From DASUPK01 sp963695675 (lineage in GTDB: Bacteria; Actinomycetota; Thermoleophilia; Solirubrobacterales; 70-9), in contig CAVOGY010000007.1 in NCBI GenBank assembly GCA_963695675.1, positions 930,001 through 994,000 on the forward strand: 64,000 nucleotides of DNA, written 5' to 3'. The notes under the pieces are model-generated. The model did not search any database, was not told the DNA's origin, and saw only the letters and a list, made by a program, of their open reading frames with translations. This document shows positions 26,002-33,962 of this stretch, one piece after another; positions within the stretch are counted from its first letter, which is position 1, and every line of letters begins with the position of its first letter. Both the position numbers and the translations under genes were made by a program.

Positions 26002-26985
26002 TTACGCCTCCGCCCGGTTCTCGTGTGGCGGCCCGAGGTATGGGAATTCGGGGAGCAGGTCGTTGTGTGGCCCCACGCCGTCCTCCGTCACCTTCCCGTT
26101 CGTGAAGATGGCCGTCATGGAATCGCCCACATCGTCGGTGAGCGCGCGGCCATTGTCCGGGTAGGCAGCCGGGCGCTCGGGGTCGTATCGGATGATGTCC
26201 GGCAGCAAGGTCCCCGCCACCCGCTTGGCCTCCTCCGTTGAGTAGCCACCTGTGTGCTCCAGCGAGTGGGCCAGCACGTCGACGAAGCGAGCGTCATCTG
26301 CCGGCTCGCTGCCGACGTATGCATCCTTCTCCTCGTTCGGGACGAGGAAGGGGACCACCTGGGTTCGAGCCCCCCGCTCGACTTGGGTCCAGTTCGCGTC
26401 ATCTGCCGGGACCAGCGTTCGGTGCCAGAGCCCCACCTCGCCATCTCCCAACTCGCCATTGGGAAGCTCGAGCACCATGCTGCATACGTCGGCGTCGGCG
26501 AAGAAGTCGTCTCCCGTGAACTGGAAATCGTTAAGGCCACCGCCCGCGTCGTAGAAGAAGGGGTCACTGCGCCAGCCAGCGAAGAAGCGGTACTCGCCCG
26601 CCTGCGTCACCGGAGCTTCTGGGCCGTTCGACACTGGAGCACCCTCGATGATCGCTTCCCCGCCGTCGCCCTCGCCGTCGACGCCCTCGACGCGGCGGAC
26701 CGTCGCAATCTGCGCCCCGTTCTCTGACGGCGAGAATCGGAACCGATAGGTGATGTCCGCGACCAGATCCCCGTCGGTGTCGATCCTGAGGTCGTAGATC
26801 GCCTCAGGCGCGAATGGCTCTGGAGTGGTGGTCCCCTCCGGGAGAGCCTTGGACGGATGCACGTCCATGATGAGGATCGACTTGTTCGTGTCCTCCGGCT
26901 TGGGGAAGGCGTACAGGTCGCAGTAGTCGAGTCGGGCATCGCCTAGCGGGAAGCCAAAATCAGCGCCCGAGTAGTGGTGTGACAT
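26002..26985 (-). CDS. DUF4331 family protein
   Basis: 327 residues. The start MSHHYSGADFGFPLGDARLD, then LDYCDLYAFPKPEDTNKSIL, the VADITYRFRFSP block and FFAGWRSDPFFYDAGG are characteristic of DUF4331 proteins, which are usually cytosolic or exported beta-rich proteins of unknown function. RRVAGTLLPDIIRYDPERPA-like text near the C-terminus completes the family. A GGAGGAG ribosome site precedes the ATG. Encoded alone, convergent with the STAS gene. Confidence 0.88.
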   Translation of the reverse strand: MSHHYSGADFGFPLGDARLDYCDLYAFPKPEDTNKSILIMDVHPSKALPEGTTTPEPFAPEAIYDLRIDTDGDLVADITYRFRFSPSENGAQIATVRRVEGVDGEGDGGEAIIEGAPVSNGPEAPVTQAGEYRFFAGWRSDPFFYDAGGGLNDFQFTGDDFFADADVCSMVLELPNGELGDGEVGLWHRTLVPADDANWTQVERGARTQVVPFLVPNEEKDAYVGSEPADDARFVDVLAHSLEHTGGYSTEEAKRVAGTLLPDIIRYDPERPAAYPDNGRALTDDVGDSMTAIFTNGKVTEDGVGPHNDLLPEFPYLGPPHENRAEA

Positions 26986-27021
26986 GGTGCTCCTCCTCCC
27001 CTACCGTGCTTTGTCGAAACC

Positions 27022-27124
27022 TCAGGATATACCCGGAAGTAACCACCGCTTCTGGGAGCCCAACGGAGGGTTGCCCTCAAACGGTGTCGGCTCGACGTTC
27101 TCCGGCGACATTTCCCGCCCAGTA
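27022..27124 (-). pseudogene. SnoaL-like start scrap with promoter (MSPENVE)
   Basis: On the minus strand TACTGG (27119-27124), 7 nt, ATG 27111, MSPENVE, then unrelated codons to a stop at 27022. Same promoter-start geometry as the copy at 3336. Confidence 0.5.
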
Positions 27125-27140
27125 CCTCTCGACGGACAGC

Positions 27141-27158
27141 CGCTTTCCATGCAAAGCG
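27141..27158. repeat. Palindromic repeat, type A
   Basis: CGCTTT-CCATGC-AAAGCG, a perfect 6-bp stem with the family loop. Confidence 0.6.
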
Positions 27159-27321
27159 CTCCAGACAGCCGACGGACCTGCCGTGGGGACACGGGACGCT
27201 CGGCGACTTTCCGCCCCCAGCCCAATTGTTGGGCTCTCGGCTCACGGACGATGAGCTAGGCGGCGGCGCCCCTGGACGTCGATCCAGACCCGCCGCTTAT
27301 CACTGGTCGTCCCGGTCCGGC

Positions 27322-27849
27322 TTACTCGCAGAAGGCAATGAATGGAACGCCGATGAGGCTGACCCGGTGGGTGCTGAGGTCGACTGCGAACTGGATTTTA
27401 CCGCCCCCGTTCTTCGGGATTTTCACCAGCGTGATCTGGAACGTCTGCTCCGTCCCGTGATCGATGACGGCGCTCGGATAGGCACTCTGGATGTCCGCGA
27501 TCGTCGCTCCGATCCCGACTCCGCGTGCCCTCGCGCCGCCTTTAACCTGGATGTCAGCGACCCTTCGAGGAGTCTTGCGAGTGAAGTCGACGCTGCCCTT
27601 CAGGGGCGCGAGCAGACGCGCCGAGCGGGTGTTGGGCGCCAGCTCGCATCCCTTGTGAAGCCGCCCGACGAGATGCCGCCGGTGAATCTTCTCGAACATC
27701 GCGCCGATCTTGACGTCGCCAACGCCCCGCGGGGTGACCTTGGGTCCTGATGCCGTCTGCGCGGATACGGCGATGCCGCTGCTTGCGACCGCCGCGATCC
27801 CGGCGAGAGCGGCGAGCCCCAGCAGGCGCCTGAGCGCTTTCCGTCCCAT
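27322..27849 (-). CDS. Secreted hypothetical protein
   Basis: 175 residues. A signal peptide (RRLLGLAALAGIAAVASSGI, cleavage likely after VSAQ) is followed by a basic, beta-rich domain: GVGDVKIGAMFEKIHRRHL, GCELAPNTRSARLLAPLKG, GIGATIADIQSAYPSAVID. The GATxxDIxxxYP pattern with a GC block recalls secreted proteins that gauge fold stability, but I do not recognise a named family. A TACTAA hexamer sits about 9 nt before the ATG. Monocistronic. Confidence 0.72.
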   Translation of the reverse strand: MGRKALRRLLGLAALAGIAAVASSGIAVSAQTASGPKVTPRGVGDVKIGAMFEKIHRRHLVGRLHKGCELAPNTRSARLLAPLKGSVDFTRKTPRRVADIQVKGGARARGVGIGATIADIQSAYPSAVIDHGTEQTFQITLVKIPKNGGGKIQFAVDLSTHRVSLIGVPFIAFCE

Positions 27850-27960
27850 AAGGGGAGATTAGTAGGTCGGCAGATAGCGCGAGGCTGCCGGGCTAACCCA
27901 ACGAGCCGAGAGTGTTCCTGGCTCCGCTGAGGTGCTTGCTCTACGAGCCTGACGCTGGCG

Positions 27961-28389
27961 TCACGAGTGCTCGAGATCGTGAACGGTAGACGGGTGCTCG
28001 TGCACGATGCGGTAGCCGCCGGGTCGCCGCTCCCAGACATCGGAGATGCGAGCTTCTAGTTCGTAGCGTCGGCCGTCCGCGAAGCCGTAGGCCAACCGAA
28101 ACGGGTAGCTGGTAACGACGACGCGGTTGTCGGCGAGGCCCTTTGCCTCGACCGGACCGATTCTCTGGACGTCGATGGTCGCTAGTCCGGGGTAGATGGC
28201 CTCGCGCATTTGTTCGAAGCCCCGAAAGCCAGCTAACGGCGCCAAGCTGTCGTAGATGACGACGTCGGGGTCGGGCGCGTAGAAATCGGCCAGCCGCGCG
28301 TAGTCTGGCCGACCCACATCGCTGCTCCAGGCCTGACAGAACTCGTCGGCTGCACGATCCCAGTCCGGGTTTGTCTCGCTCACAGACAC
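27961..28389 (-). CDS. SnoaL-like / NTF2-fold protein
   Basis: 142 residues with the cone-shaped NTF2 fold: ADEFCQAWSSDVGRPDYARL, LADFYAPDPDVVIYDSLAPL, GFRGFEQMREAIYPGLATID and VWERRPGGYRIVHEHPS. The family includes polyketide cyclases, isomerases and many uncharacterised proteins. It is an intact gene but does not carry the MSQENVE start or EAAGLRE end of the scraps, so it is a different branch. Function unknown. Confidence 0.8.
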   Translation of the reverse strand: MSVSETNPDWDRAADEFCQAWSSDVGRPDYARLADFYAPDPDVVIYDSLAPLAGFRGFEQMREAIYPGLATIDVQRIGPVEAKGLADNRVVVTSYPFRLAYGFADGRRYELEARISDVWERRPGGYRIVHEHPSTVHDLEHS

Positions 28390-28837
28390 CAGCGATCGTT
28401 CCTAACGCCTCAGATCAGCTCCAGAGGAAGGCTCCGCTCGCTCTGCAAGAGCTTCCCGGCAAGCGGCTTCCAGCGCACGAATCGCCTACCGAGACGCCCT
28501 CATCCAGCGCCCCAAGCACGTCCCTCCGCCCAATCTTCGGCTTTGCGTCTGGCATGCGAGTCGAGTGTAAGCGTGGTCGCTCGCTCCGCCGGAGTGCTGC
28601 TGCTTTCGCGTGGAAGCGGAATCCTGACTGCCACGACGGGCGCCCTTTGAAATAGCCGCTTTGGAGGAGATGCGGCGCGTTTCATGCAAAGCGGCGACGT
28701 TTCGCGTCTGACGACGGTGCGGCGTTTGTATTCCTCATCTGGGTGGTCCAGGCGGTGGCCCGTCCGAACCGGTAACTCGCTCTACTTCAGGTCGGCCGTT
28801 AGGCACCTCAGGCGGCGGGGTACGCGTTCCATCGACG
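28390..28837. repeat. Intergenic region with two or three type A palindromes
   Basis: GCTGCTTT...AAGCGG at about 28599-28619, GCCGC...GCGGC at 28655-28676, and GTTTCATGCAAAGCGGC at about 28679-28695. No gene seen in the remaining sequence. Confidence 0.5.
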
Positions 28838-29896
28838 ATGAGGACTACCGGTGACGACAGCCTGAAAGGTCGGCGCGACGGCTCACACGCCGCCCAGTCC
28901 AGCAGCAGGAGCCTGGAGCGCGCGCGCGATGCCGGCGAGAGTCGAAGGACGGTGATTGTCGCCATTTGCGCCAACGGCGCGATCGCAGTCGCGAAACTGT
29001 TCGGCGGGCTGCTCAGCGGATCCGCGGGCATGCTGGCCGAGGCCGCCCACTCAGTCGCCGACACGACCAATCAGGGCTTTTTGCTCGTCTCGATCCAGCT
29101 CGCTGGCCGGGAACCGAACCCCGAACGTCCATTTGGCTACGGGGCTGAGCGTTTCCTATGGTCCTTCATGGCCGCGATCGGCATGTTCCTCGCCGGCGCG
29201 GTGTTCGCTGTCGGCTTCGGGATCTATGAGCTGATGCGGCACGAGGGCGAGACGAGCCGTTTCGCGATCGCCTACGCGGTGCTGGCCGTCGCCTTCGTTG
29301 CCGAGGGCAGCTCTTGGGTGCGTGCCTTTCGACAGACCCGTGCCGAGGCGCGCGACAAAGGCCAGAGCATTCTCCGCTATGCCCGCGAGACGCGGGATCC
29401 CAACGTCAAGATGGTCCTGTTCGAGGACACCGCGGCGCTTGCCGGGCTTCTGATCGCCGCGCTCGGCATTGGGCTCAATGCGATCAGCGGTTCCAAGTTC
29501 TGGGATCCAATGGCCTCCATCCTGATCGGGGTGCTGCTCGTATTCGTCGCCTTTTGGCTTGGACGCGACGCCAGACACCTCTTGCTCGGATCGTCCGCGA
29601 CGCCTGAGGAGCGCGCCTTGATCGAGGACACAATCGAGAGCTACGACGAAGTGGTCGGGACGAAGGAGCTGATCACGATCGTGCTCGCTCCCAAGGCGCT
29701 TCTCGTCGCCGCGCGCGTCGATCTGCGCGACGATCTCAACGCCGCCCGCGTCGAAACAGTTTCGAGTGAGATCGAATGGAGCATTCGCGACGCCGTCCCC
29801 GACGTCACCGAGGTGTTTCTGGACGCCACGCCGCCGGGTAGTCGTGGAGATCATCCACAGCCAAGGCCCGGCGCTTCTCGGTCCGGAATACGTTGA
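28838..29896 (+). CDS. Cation diffusion facilitator (CDF) transporter
   Basis: 352 residues, CDF antiporter for divalent metals (Zn, Co, Mn or Fe) in the cytoplasmic membrane. Six helices. The metal-site helices read SAGMLAEAAHSVADTTNQGF (helix 2, HxxxD) and KMVLFEDTAALAGLLIAALG (helix 5, ExxA-D). FGYGAERFLWSFMAAIGMF is helix 3, and the C-terminal cytoplasmic domain contains VGTKELITIVLAPKALLVAA. Metal choice cannot be read reliably. A 35-residue Ser/Arg-rich N-terminus precedes helix 1. Encoded alone. Confidence 0.9.
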   Translation: MRTTGDDSLKGRRDGSHAAQSSSRSLERARDAGESRRTVIVAICANGAIAVAKLFGGLLSGSAGMLAEAAHSVADTTNQGFLLVSIQLAGREPNPERPFGYGAERFLWSFMAAIGMFLAGAVFAVGFGIYELMRHEGETSRFAIAYAVLAVAFVAEGSSWVRAFRQTRAEARDKGQSILRYARETRDPNVKMVLFEDTAALAGLLIAALGIGLNAISGSKFWDPMASILIGVLLVFVAFWLGRDARHLLLGSSATPEERALIEDTIESYDEVVGTKELITIVLAPKALLVAARVDLRDDLNAARVETVSSEIEWSIRDAVPDVTEVFLDATPPGSRGDHPQPRPGASRSGIR

Positions 29897-29980
29897 GGCG
29901 TCTGCCTCCCGATTCGCCCAGCTACCTCGAACGTCCACACCATGCAGACGCTAACTAGCGCAGCGATCGCCCTCCGTCTC

Positions 29981-30324
29981 TAGCCTTGGCGCGGGTGAAC
30001 GAGTCGCGACCCTTCAGCTCGCGGGAACAGCGCATCGCGTTCAATGAGGCCTGGTACCGGGAGCTCAACGAGCGCAAGGCCTTATCGATGAGGAGCGGCC
30101 TGCCGACCGCTGGCTTTCGGTGCGAGTGCGGAGTCTTGAACTGCGGTTCTTGGCTGTCGCTGTCCCAAAGCGAGTGGGAGGAGGCGCGCTCGCGATCGAA
30201 CCGCTTCGCGGTGGCGCCGGGGCACGTCGCAGGCGACGTGGAAGTGGTGGTCGAGGAGTATCCCGACTTCTGGCTCGTCGACAAGCAGGGCGAGGCGAAG
30301 GACATCGTGGAGGAGCTCAAGTAA
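29981..30324 (+). CDS. Small Cys-containing conserved hypothetical protein
   Basis: 109 residues from GTG 29995, with TAGCCT (29981-29986) 8 nt upstream (leaderless). It shows an N-terminal helix (QRIAFNEAWYRELNERKA), a Cys cluster GFRCECGVLNCGSW that could bind zinc, then NRFAVAPGHVAGDVEVVVEE. Small proteins with this plan recur in related actinobacteria; function unknown. TTG 29986 is a weaker alternative start. Confidence 0.68.
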
Positions 30325-30385
30325 CGGCTCCGATCTCGTGAGGCTCGACCCAAGGAGCGCCGCCGCGGCGGGCCTTTCGAGGTGC

Positions 30386-30505
30386 CCTCACTGAGGTGCC
30401 GACTGGTCTCGTTGGATGACGCGTGCGGTGGTAGCGAGAGACGAATCGGGCCCTCGCTACTAGCCAAGGGCCCTCACGACGAGGGCCCTTGGCGTAGAGA
30501 TAGCG
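30386..30505. repeat. Interspersed repeat, type B, with 12-bp hairpin
   Basis: Hairpin arms CCAAGGGCCCTC (30464-30475) and GAGGGCCCTTGG (30481-30492) around ACGAC, extended by imperfect outer pairing (CGCTAC with GTAG/TAGCG). To the left lies about 65 bp (GGTGGTAGCGAGAGACGAAT and flanks) that is the reverse complement of 50638-50700 and, in part, of 38732-38775. Confidence 0.75.
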
Positions 30506-30561
30506 AGCCGGCCCTCCGCTTCCACACGAACGCGACACCGCGGTCGGTTGCCGCCAGCAGT

Positions 30562-30640
30562 GCTGCTTTGCATGGAAAGCAGCGCTGTTCGACCTTGCGC
30601 TCTCTTTCGCACAAGGGAGCCGCGAGAGTCGCCAAATGCC
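30562..30640. repeat. Palindromic repeat, type A, long form
   Basis: Perfect GCTGCTTT-GCATGG-AAAGCAGC (30562-30583) followed by a tail (TTGCGCTCTC...CAAGGGAGC) shared with 59125-59245 and 9245-9330. Confidence 0.7.
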
Positions 30641-30680
30641 GCTCGGGCAGAATCGCCATACGAGACCAGGCCATCCGTTA

Positions 30681-32145
30681 TAGGCTCGCCCCGTTGGCCG
30701 ACACCATCTACTGGAACGAATACGTCAGCAACGACAACAGGATCCGGCGTGCGCCACTAGCCGGCGGCGCCGCCGCCGCCGTAAACAGCCTTTACGACTC
30801 GGCGGATGGGGTCAGCGCGGTGCGCGGGATAGCGATCGACCCGGCCGCCGGGCAGATCTACTGGAACAACGGTGACCTTTCGATCCGGCGCGCCCCGCTC
30901 GACGGCAGCGGCCCCGTCGTCTCCCTCTACAGCGGCCTCGCCCAGGTGAACGGAGTGGGCGGGCTGGCGATCGACCGAGCCGCAGGGCGAATGTACTGGG
31001 GTAACCCAGGCGATCGCACGATCCGGCACGCCCCGCTCGACGGCAGCGGCCCCGTCGTCACTCTCTATACCGGTACGGGAACGCAAGCACTGTACGCGCC
31101 CAGTGCGCTGGCGATCGACCCGGCCGCGAGGCGGATCTACTGGTGCGACAGCGCCATCTCAGTGATCTGTGCCGCCCCACTCGACGGCAGCGGCCCCGTC
31201 GTCCCCCTCTACGATTCGACGGACGGGGTGAGGGCACCGTTTGCGGTGGCCGTCGACCCCACGGAGCCGTTCGCACGGCTCGAGCGAGTAGTTGATACCG
31301 AACGCGCCACTATAGGCAGGCGGCTCGGGGACTTAGGCAGGCGGCTCGGGGACCTTTTTCCCAGCTCCAGTGGGCCACCGGCACGGATCTACTGGAGCAA
31401 CTGGGATATGGGGAGCGGCAACGGAATCATCTGTAGTGCGCCGCTCGACGGCAGCGGGCCCGTCAACACCCTCTACGATCGGATGCGGGGAGTGAGCAGC
31501 CCGACCGGGGTGGCGATCGACCCCGACCCCACGGTGCCGGAGCTCGCACGCCTCGAGCGAGTAGTTGATACCGAACGCTTCTCCGTAGGCAGATGGCTCA
31601 GGGACCTGTTTTCCATCTCAAGTAGGCCGCCGGCACGGATCTACTGGGCCAACGCATACTCGCCAGTCCCGGCGGGCGGAACGCCGAATCCCAGCGACCG
31701 CACGATCCGGCGCGCCCCGCTCGATGGCAGCGGCCCCTTCGACCCTCTTTACGGCACGGCCCAGGGAGTTCTCCCGGGGTTCCTTGCCTTGCTCCGCGCC
31801 CCGGTCGGAACGGTGGCGCCGGCGATCTCATGGACGTTCGTTTTGGACGCCGAGGAGCCCTTCGGGGACTGGCATTTCGGCGGCGGACACTCCGGCCCCC
31901 TCAACCAGGATCTCACCTGCTCGCCCGGCATCTGGGCGCCCGACCTGCCGAGCTACCACCTCTACCGCGCCCCCCAGAGCTTCGCCTACCAGTGGAGGCG
32001 CGATGGCACCGACATTGGCGGTGCGACCTCGGACCCCCACTACACCGCGAGCTCGCCCGGCAGCTACACCTGCCAGGTGACCGCCACCAACCACGCGGGG
32101 AGCGCGGCGCAGACGAGCGCGCCGGTGACGATCTACGGGCAATAA
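30681..32145 (+). CDS. YWTD-type beta-propeller protein with Ig-like C-terminus
   Basis: TTG 30694 lies 7 nt after TAGGCT (30681-30686), a leaderless start giving 483 residues. Six LDL-receptor-class-B-like blades follow, each with IYW near the start, APLDGSGP in the middle and GxAIDP at the end. Blades 4/5 and 5/6 are separated by near-identical inserts (ARLERVVDTER...RLGDLF), the first containing a 21-bp tandem duplication (RRLGDLG). The last about 90 residues form an Ig/PKD-like domain (YQWRRDGTDIGG, SYTCQVTATNHAG). Probably a surface or binding protein, but no signal peptide is visible with this start. A palindromic repeat sits upstream. Confidence 0.75.
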
Positions 32146-32186
32146 CCCGTCTCGATCCTGTCGAATACCCCAGGCATACTGGAGCC

Positions 32187-32230
32187 GCTGCTTGGACGAA
32201 AAGCAGCTCTCCGCTTTGCATGGGAAGCGG
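32187..32230. repeat. Two adjacent type A palindromes
   Basis: GCTGCTT-GGACGAA-AAGCAGC (32187-32207) and CCGCTT...AAGCGG with a TGCATGGG loop (32211-32230), between the propeller and GFA genes. Confidence 0.65.
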
Positions 32231-32294
32231 CGCTTTGAGCGGGATACTGCCTGGGCTGTGTCACGACGAGACCTCTCGAGCGAACGGAGAACTC

Positions 32295-32732
32295 ATGAGC
32301 CAGGATGAAAAGACCTACGAGGGGCAGTGCTACTGCGGCGCCGTCACGATCGAAGTCACGGGCGATCCGGAGGGCGCTGGCTATTGCCATTGCGCCGCCT
32401 GTAGGAGCTGGTCCGCCGGCCCGGTCAACGCATTCACGCTCTGGAAGCCCGAGGCGGTCAAGGTGACCCAGGGAGAAGACCAGATCGGCGAGTACAACAA
32501 GCACGAGCGGAGCTACCGGCAGTGGTGCAAGGCCTGCGGCGGCCATCTGCTGACCCGGCACCCGCAGTGGGGTCTGGTCGACGTCTACGCGGCGACGATC
32601 CCTGAATTTCCGTTTGAACCCGGGGTGCACGTCAATTACGAGTCGACAGTGCTGCCCATGAAGGATGGCCTCCCCAAGCTCAAGGACTACCCCGAAGAGC
32701 TGGGCGGCTCGGGCGAGACGCTCCCCGAGTAG
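32295..32732 (+). CDS. GFA (glutathione-dependent formaldehyde-activating) family protein
   Basis: 145 residues, complete Mss4-like GFA fold. The zinc-binding Cys sets are visible: QCYCGAVTIEV, YCHCAACRSWSAGP and WCKACGGHLL. GFA was first described as catalysing the glutathione-formaldehyde adduct, but most members bind zinc and have unknown substrates. In a probable actinobacterium (mycothiol rather than glutathione) the classical reaction is doubtful. An actinobacterial-style start at ATG 32295 follows GGAGAACTC. No operon partner. Confidence 0.88.
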   Translation: MSQDEKTYEGQCYCGAVTIEVTGDPEGAGYCHCAACRSWSAGPVNAFTLWKPEAVKVTQGEDQIGEYNKHERSYRQWCKACGGHLLTRHPQWGLVDVYAATIPEFPFEPGVHVNYESTVLPMKDGLPKLKDYPEELGGSGETLPE

Positions 32733-32910
32733 CAGCGCGACCGGTCGGGATCTCCTGGCGCCTTGGACGAAAGCGGTAGTCCGGACGCCTGGTCTGTGCG
32801 TCCCCGGAAGATCGAATCGGCGGCCCAATTCGTCTCCTCATGTTCACACCTTCGGAGCTGGTGTTAGCGGCGATGAACTGGCTGAGCGGATTAGCCGACT
32901 AGGTGATGCA

Positions 32911-33288
32911 TTGGAGTCATTGGCGTCTGACTACGACGCGCTAAATGAGCTTCTGGAGAGTCTGCTCCGAGGCGACGGAGAGCGCTCAGTCGAAGTGCTC
33001 CGCCGGTCGATTCCCGAACAACTGGAGATAATGAGTGACCTCTGCCCGCTGCTGATAACCGTCGTCTTGCCGCACGTAATCCAGCGAGGCTGGCGCACAG
33101 CGACCGATTGGTATTCCGTTATCCCACCCACAATGCCGGGCGGCACTCCCACGACGATCTACCACACGACGACATACTCAGACGTCCCCGAAGACGAGGA
33201 AAGAGAGGAGTACTTCAAGGCCCTCGAGGCCGGGGGGATTATGACCCCATCGCTCCCACCCTGTCCCAAGGCTCATCATTGTGCCTGA
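32911..33288 (+). CDS. Hypothetical protein upstream of the lanthipeptide genes
   Basis: An open frame of lower GC than its surroundings: LESLASDYDALNELLESLL, SIPEQLEIMSDLCPLLITVV, YSVIPPTMPGGTPTTIYHTT, ending PPCPKAHHCA. The frame is open further upstream but has no ATG or GTG; TTG 32911 and ATG 33031 are candidates, so the start may be lost or damaged. It is not an NHLP-leader precursor. It precedes the precursor gene by about 300 bp on the same strand. Function unknown; a cluster role is only a positional guess. Confidence 0.4.
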   Translation: MESLASDYDALNELLESLLRGDGERSVEVLRRSIPEQLEIMSDLCPLLITVVLPHVIQRGWRTATDWYSVIPPTMPGGTPTTIYHTTTYSDVPEDEEREEYFKALEAGGIMTPSLPPCPKAHHCA

Positions 33289-33595
33289 CAGATCCGCCCC
33301 GTGTCCGAGCGACTAGTCGATAGTTGTAGGTTGTCCCCTACTTCGTTCGGGGAGGAAGCAAGTAGCGGCCAAAAGCACCGCAACGGAATGCCGACGTTCT
33401 TCGCGATTTCCCCCGCGAGCGACTCTTACCGCTACTCGCGCGGGGCGGGATCGAAGTCCGCTCTGATGGCCTTCCCGATGCGACTCCGCAAAGCTTCCGA
33501 GGGGGTGGACATTGGTCTCCCAGTATGGGATATTCGGTCCACAGGGCGGAGTGCGGATCTCCGCAAACCATCGTCCAGAGGAGGAGGCGTTGACT
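33289..33595 (+). promoter_or_regulatory. Upstream region of the lanthipeptide precursor
   Basis: About 300 bp of lower-GC sequence without a gene. TTGGTC (about 33510) and TATGGGATATTCG (about 33523-33535) could be -35/-10 elements. AGGAGGAGG ends about 8 nt before ATG 33596, an unusually strong ribosome site suited to an abundant precursor. Confidence 0.45.
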
Positions 33596-33925
33596 ATGGC
33601 CGAGAAATCGCAGGATGCTGAGCTGCAGATCTCCGCTCGCGCGGTGCGTGACGAGGAGTTCCGTCAGGCACTGATCCGTGATCCGGCAGCCACGCTGGAG
33701 CGCGAGTTCGGTGCCAAGGTCCCCGAGGGCGTCACCATCCAGGTGCACGAGGAGACCGACGAAGTGGTCCACCTCGTCGTGCCGGGGCGCCTGCGCAGGT
33801 TCGAGAACCTGCCCGACGACGCGCTGGACGACACAATCCTGGAGATGATGCGCGAGGACGTCGCGGCCTGCTGCACGTGCGGGTCTTCAACGGCGCAGAC
33901 TCTCTCGACGCTTCAGTCGTGCTAG
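33596..33925 (+). CDS. Lanthipeptide precursor with NHLP-type leader
   Basis: 109 residues. Residues about 1-75 form a nitrile-hydratase-alpha-like (NHLP) leader: RDEEFRQALIRDPAATLERE, FGAKVPEGVTIQVHEETDEV and VHLVVPGRL. A linker (DDALDDTILEMMREDVAA) leads to a C-terminal core CCTCGSSTAQTLSTLQSC (residues 92-109) with four Cys, four Ser and four Thr. Such a core suits dehydration of Ser/Thr and closure of up to four thioether rings. No GlyGly is present; cleavage after the AA at 90-91 is my guess. The LanM gene starts 37 bp downstream on the same strand, so they form one operon. Ring pattern and activity cannot be predicted from sequence. Confidence 0.88.
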   Translation: MAEKSQDAELQISARAVRDEEFRQALIRDPAATLEREFGAKVPEGVTIQVHEETDEVVHLVVPGRLRRFENLPDDALDDTILEMMREDVAACCTCGSSTAQTLSTLQSC

Positions 33926-33962
33926 GCCGGTAACCGGCCGGGCGCTCGACGAGCGCGCCGGC

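Noticed and set aside
32840..32902. Small ORF MFTPSELVLAAMNWLSGLAD as a second RiPP precursor
   Set aside because: 20 codons, no Cys, no leader-like sequence and no ribosome site.
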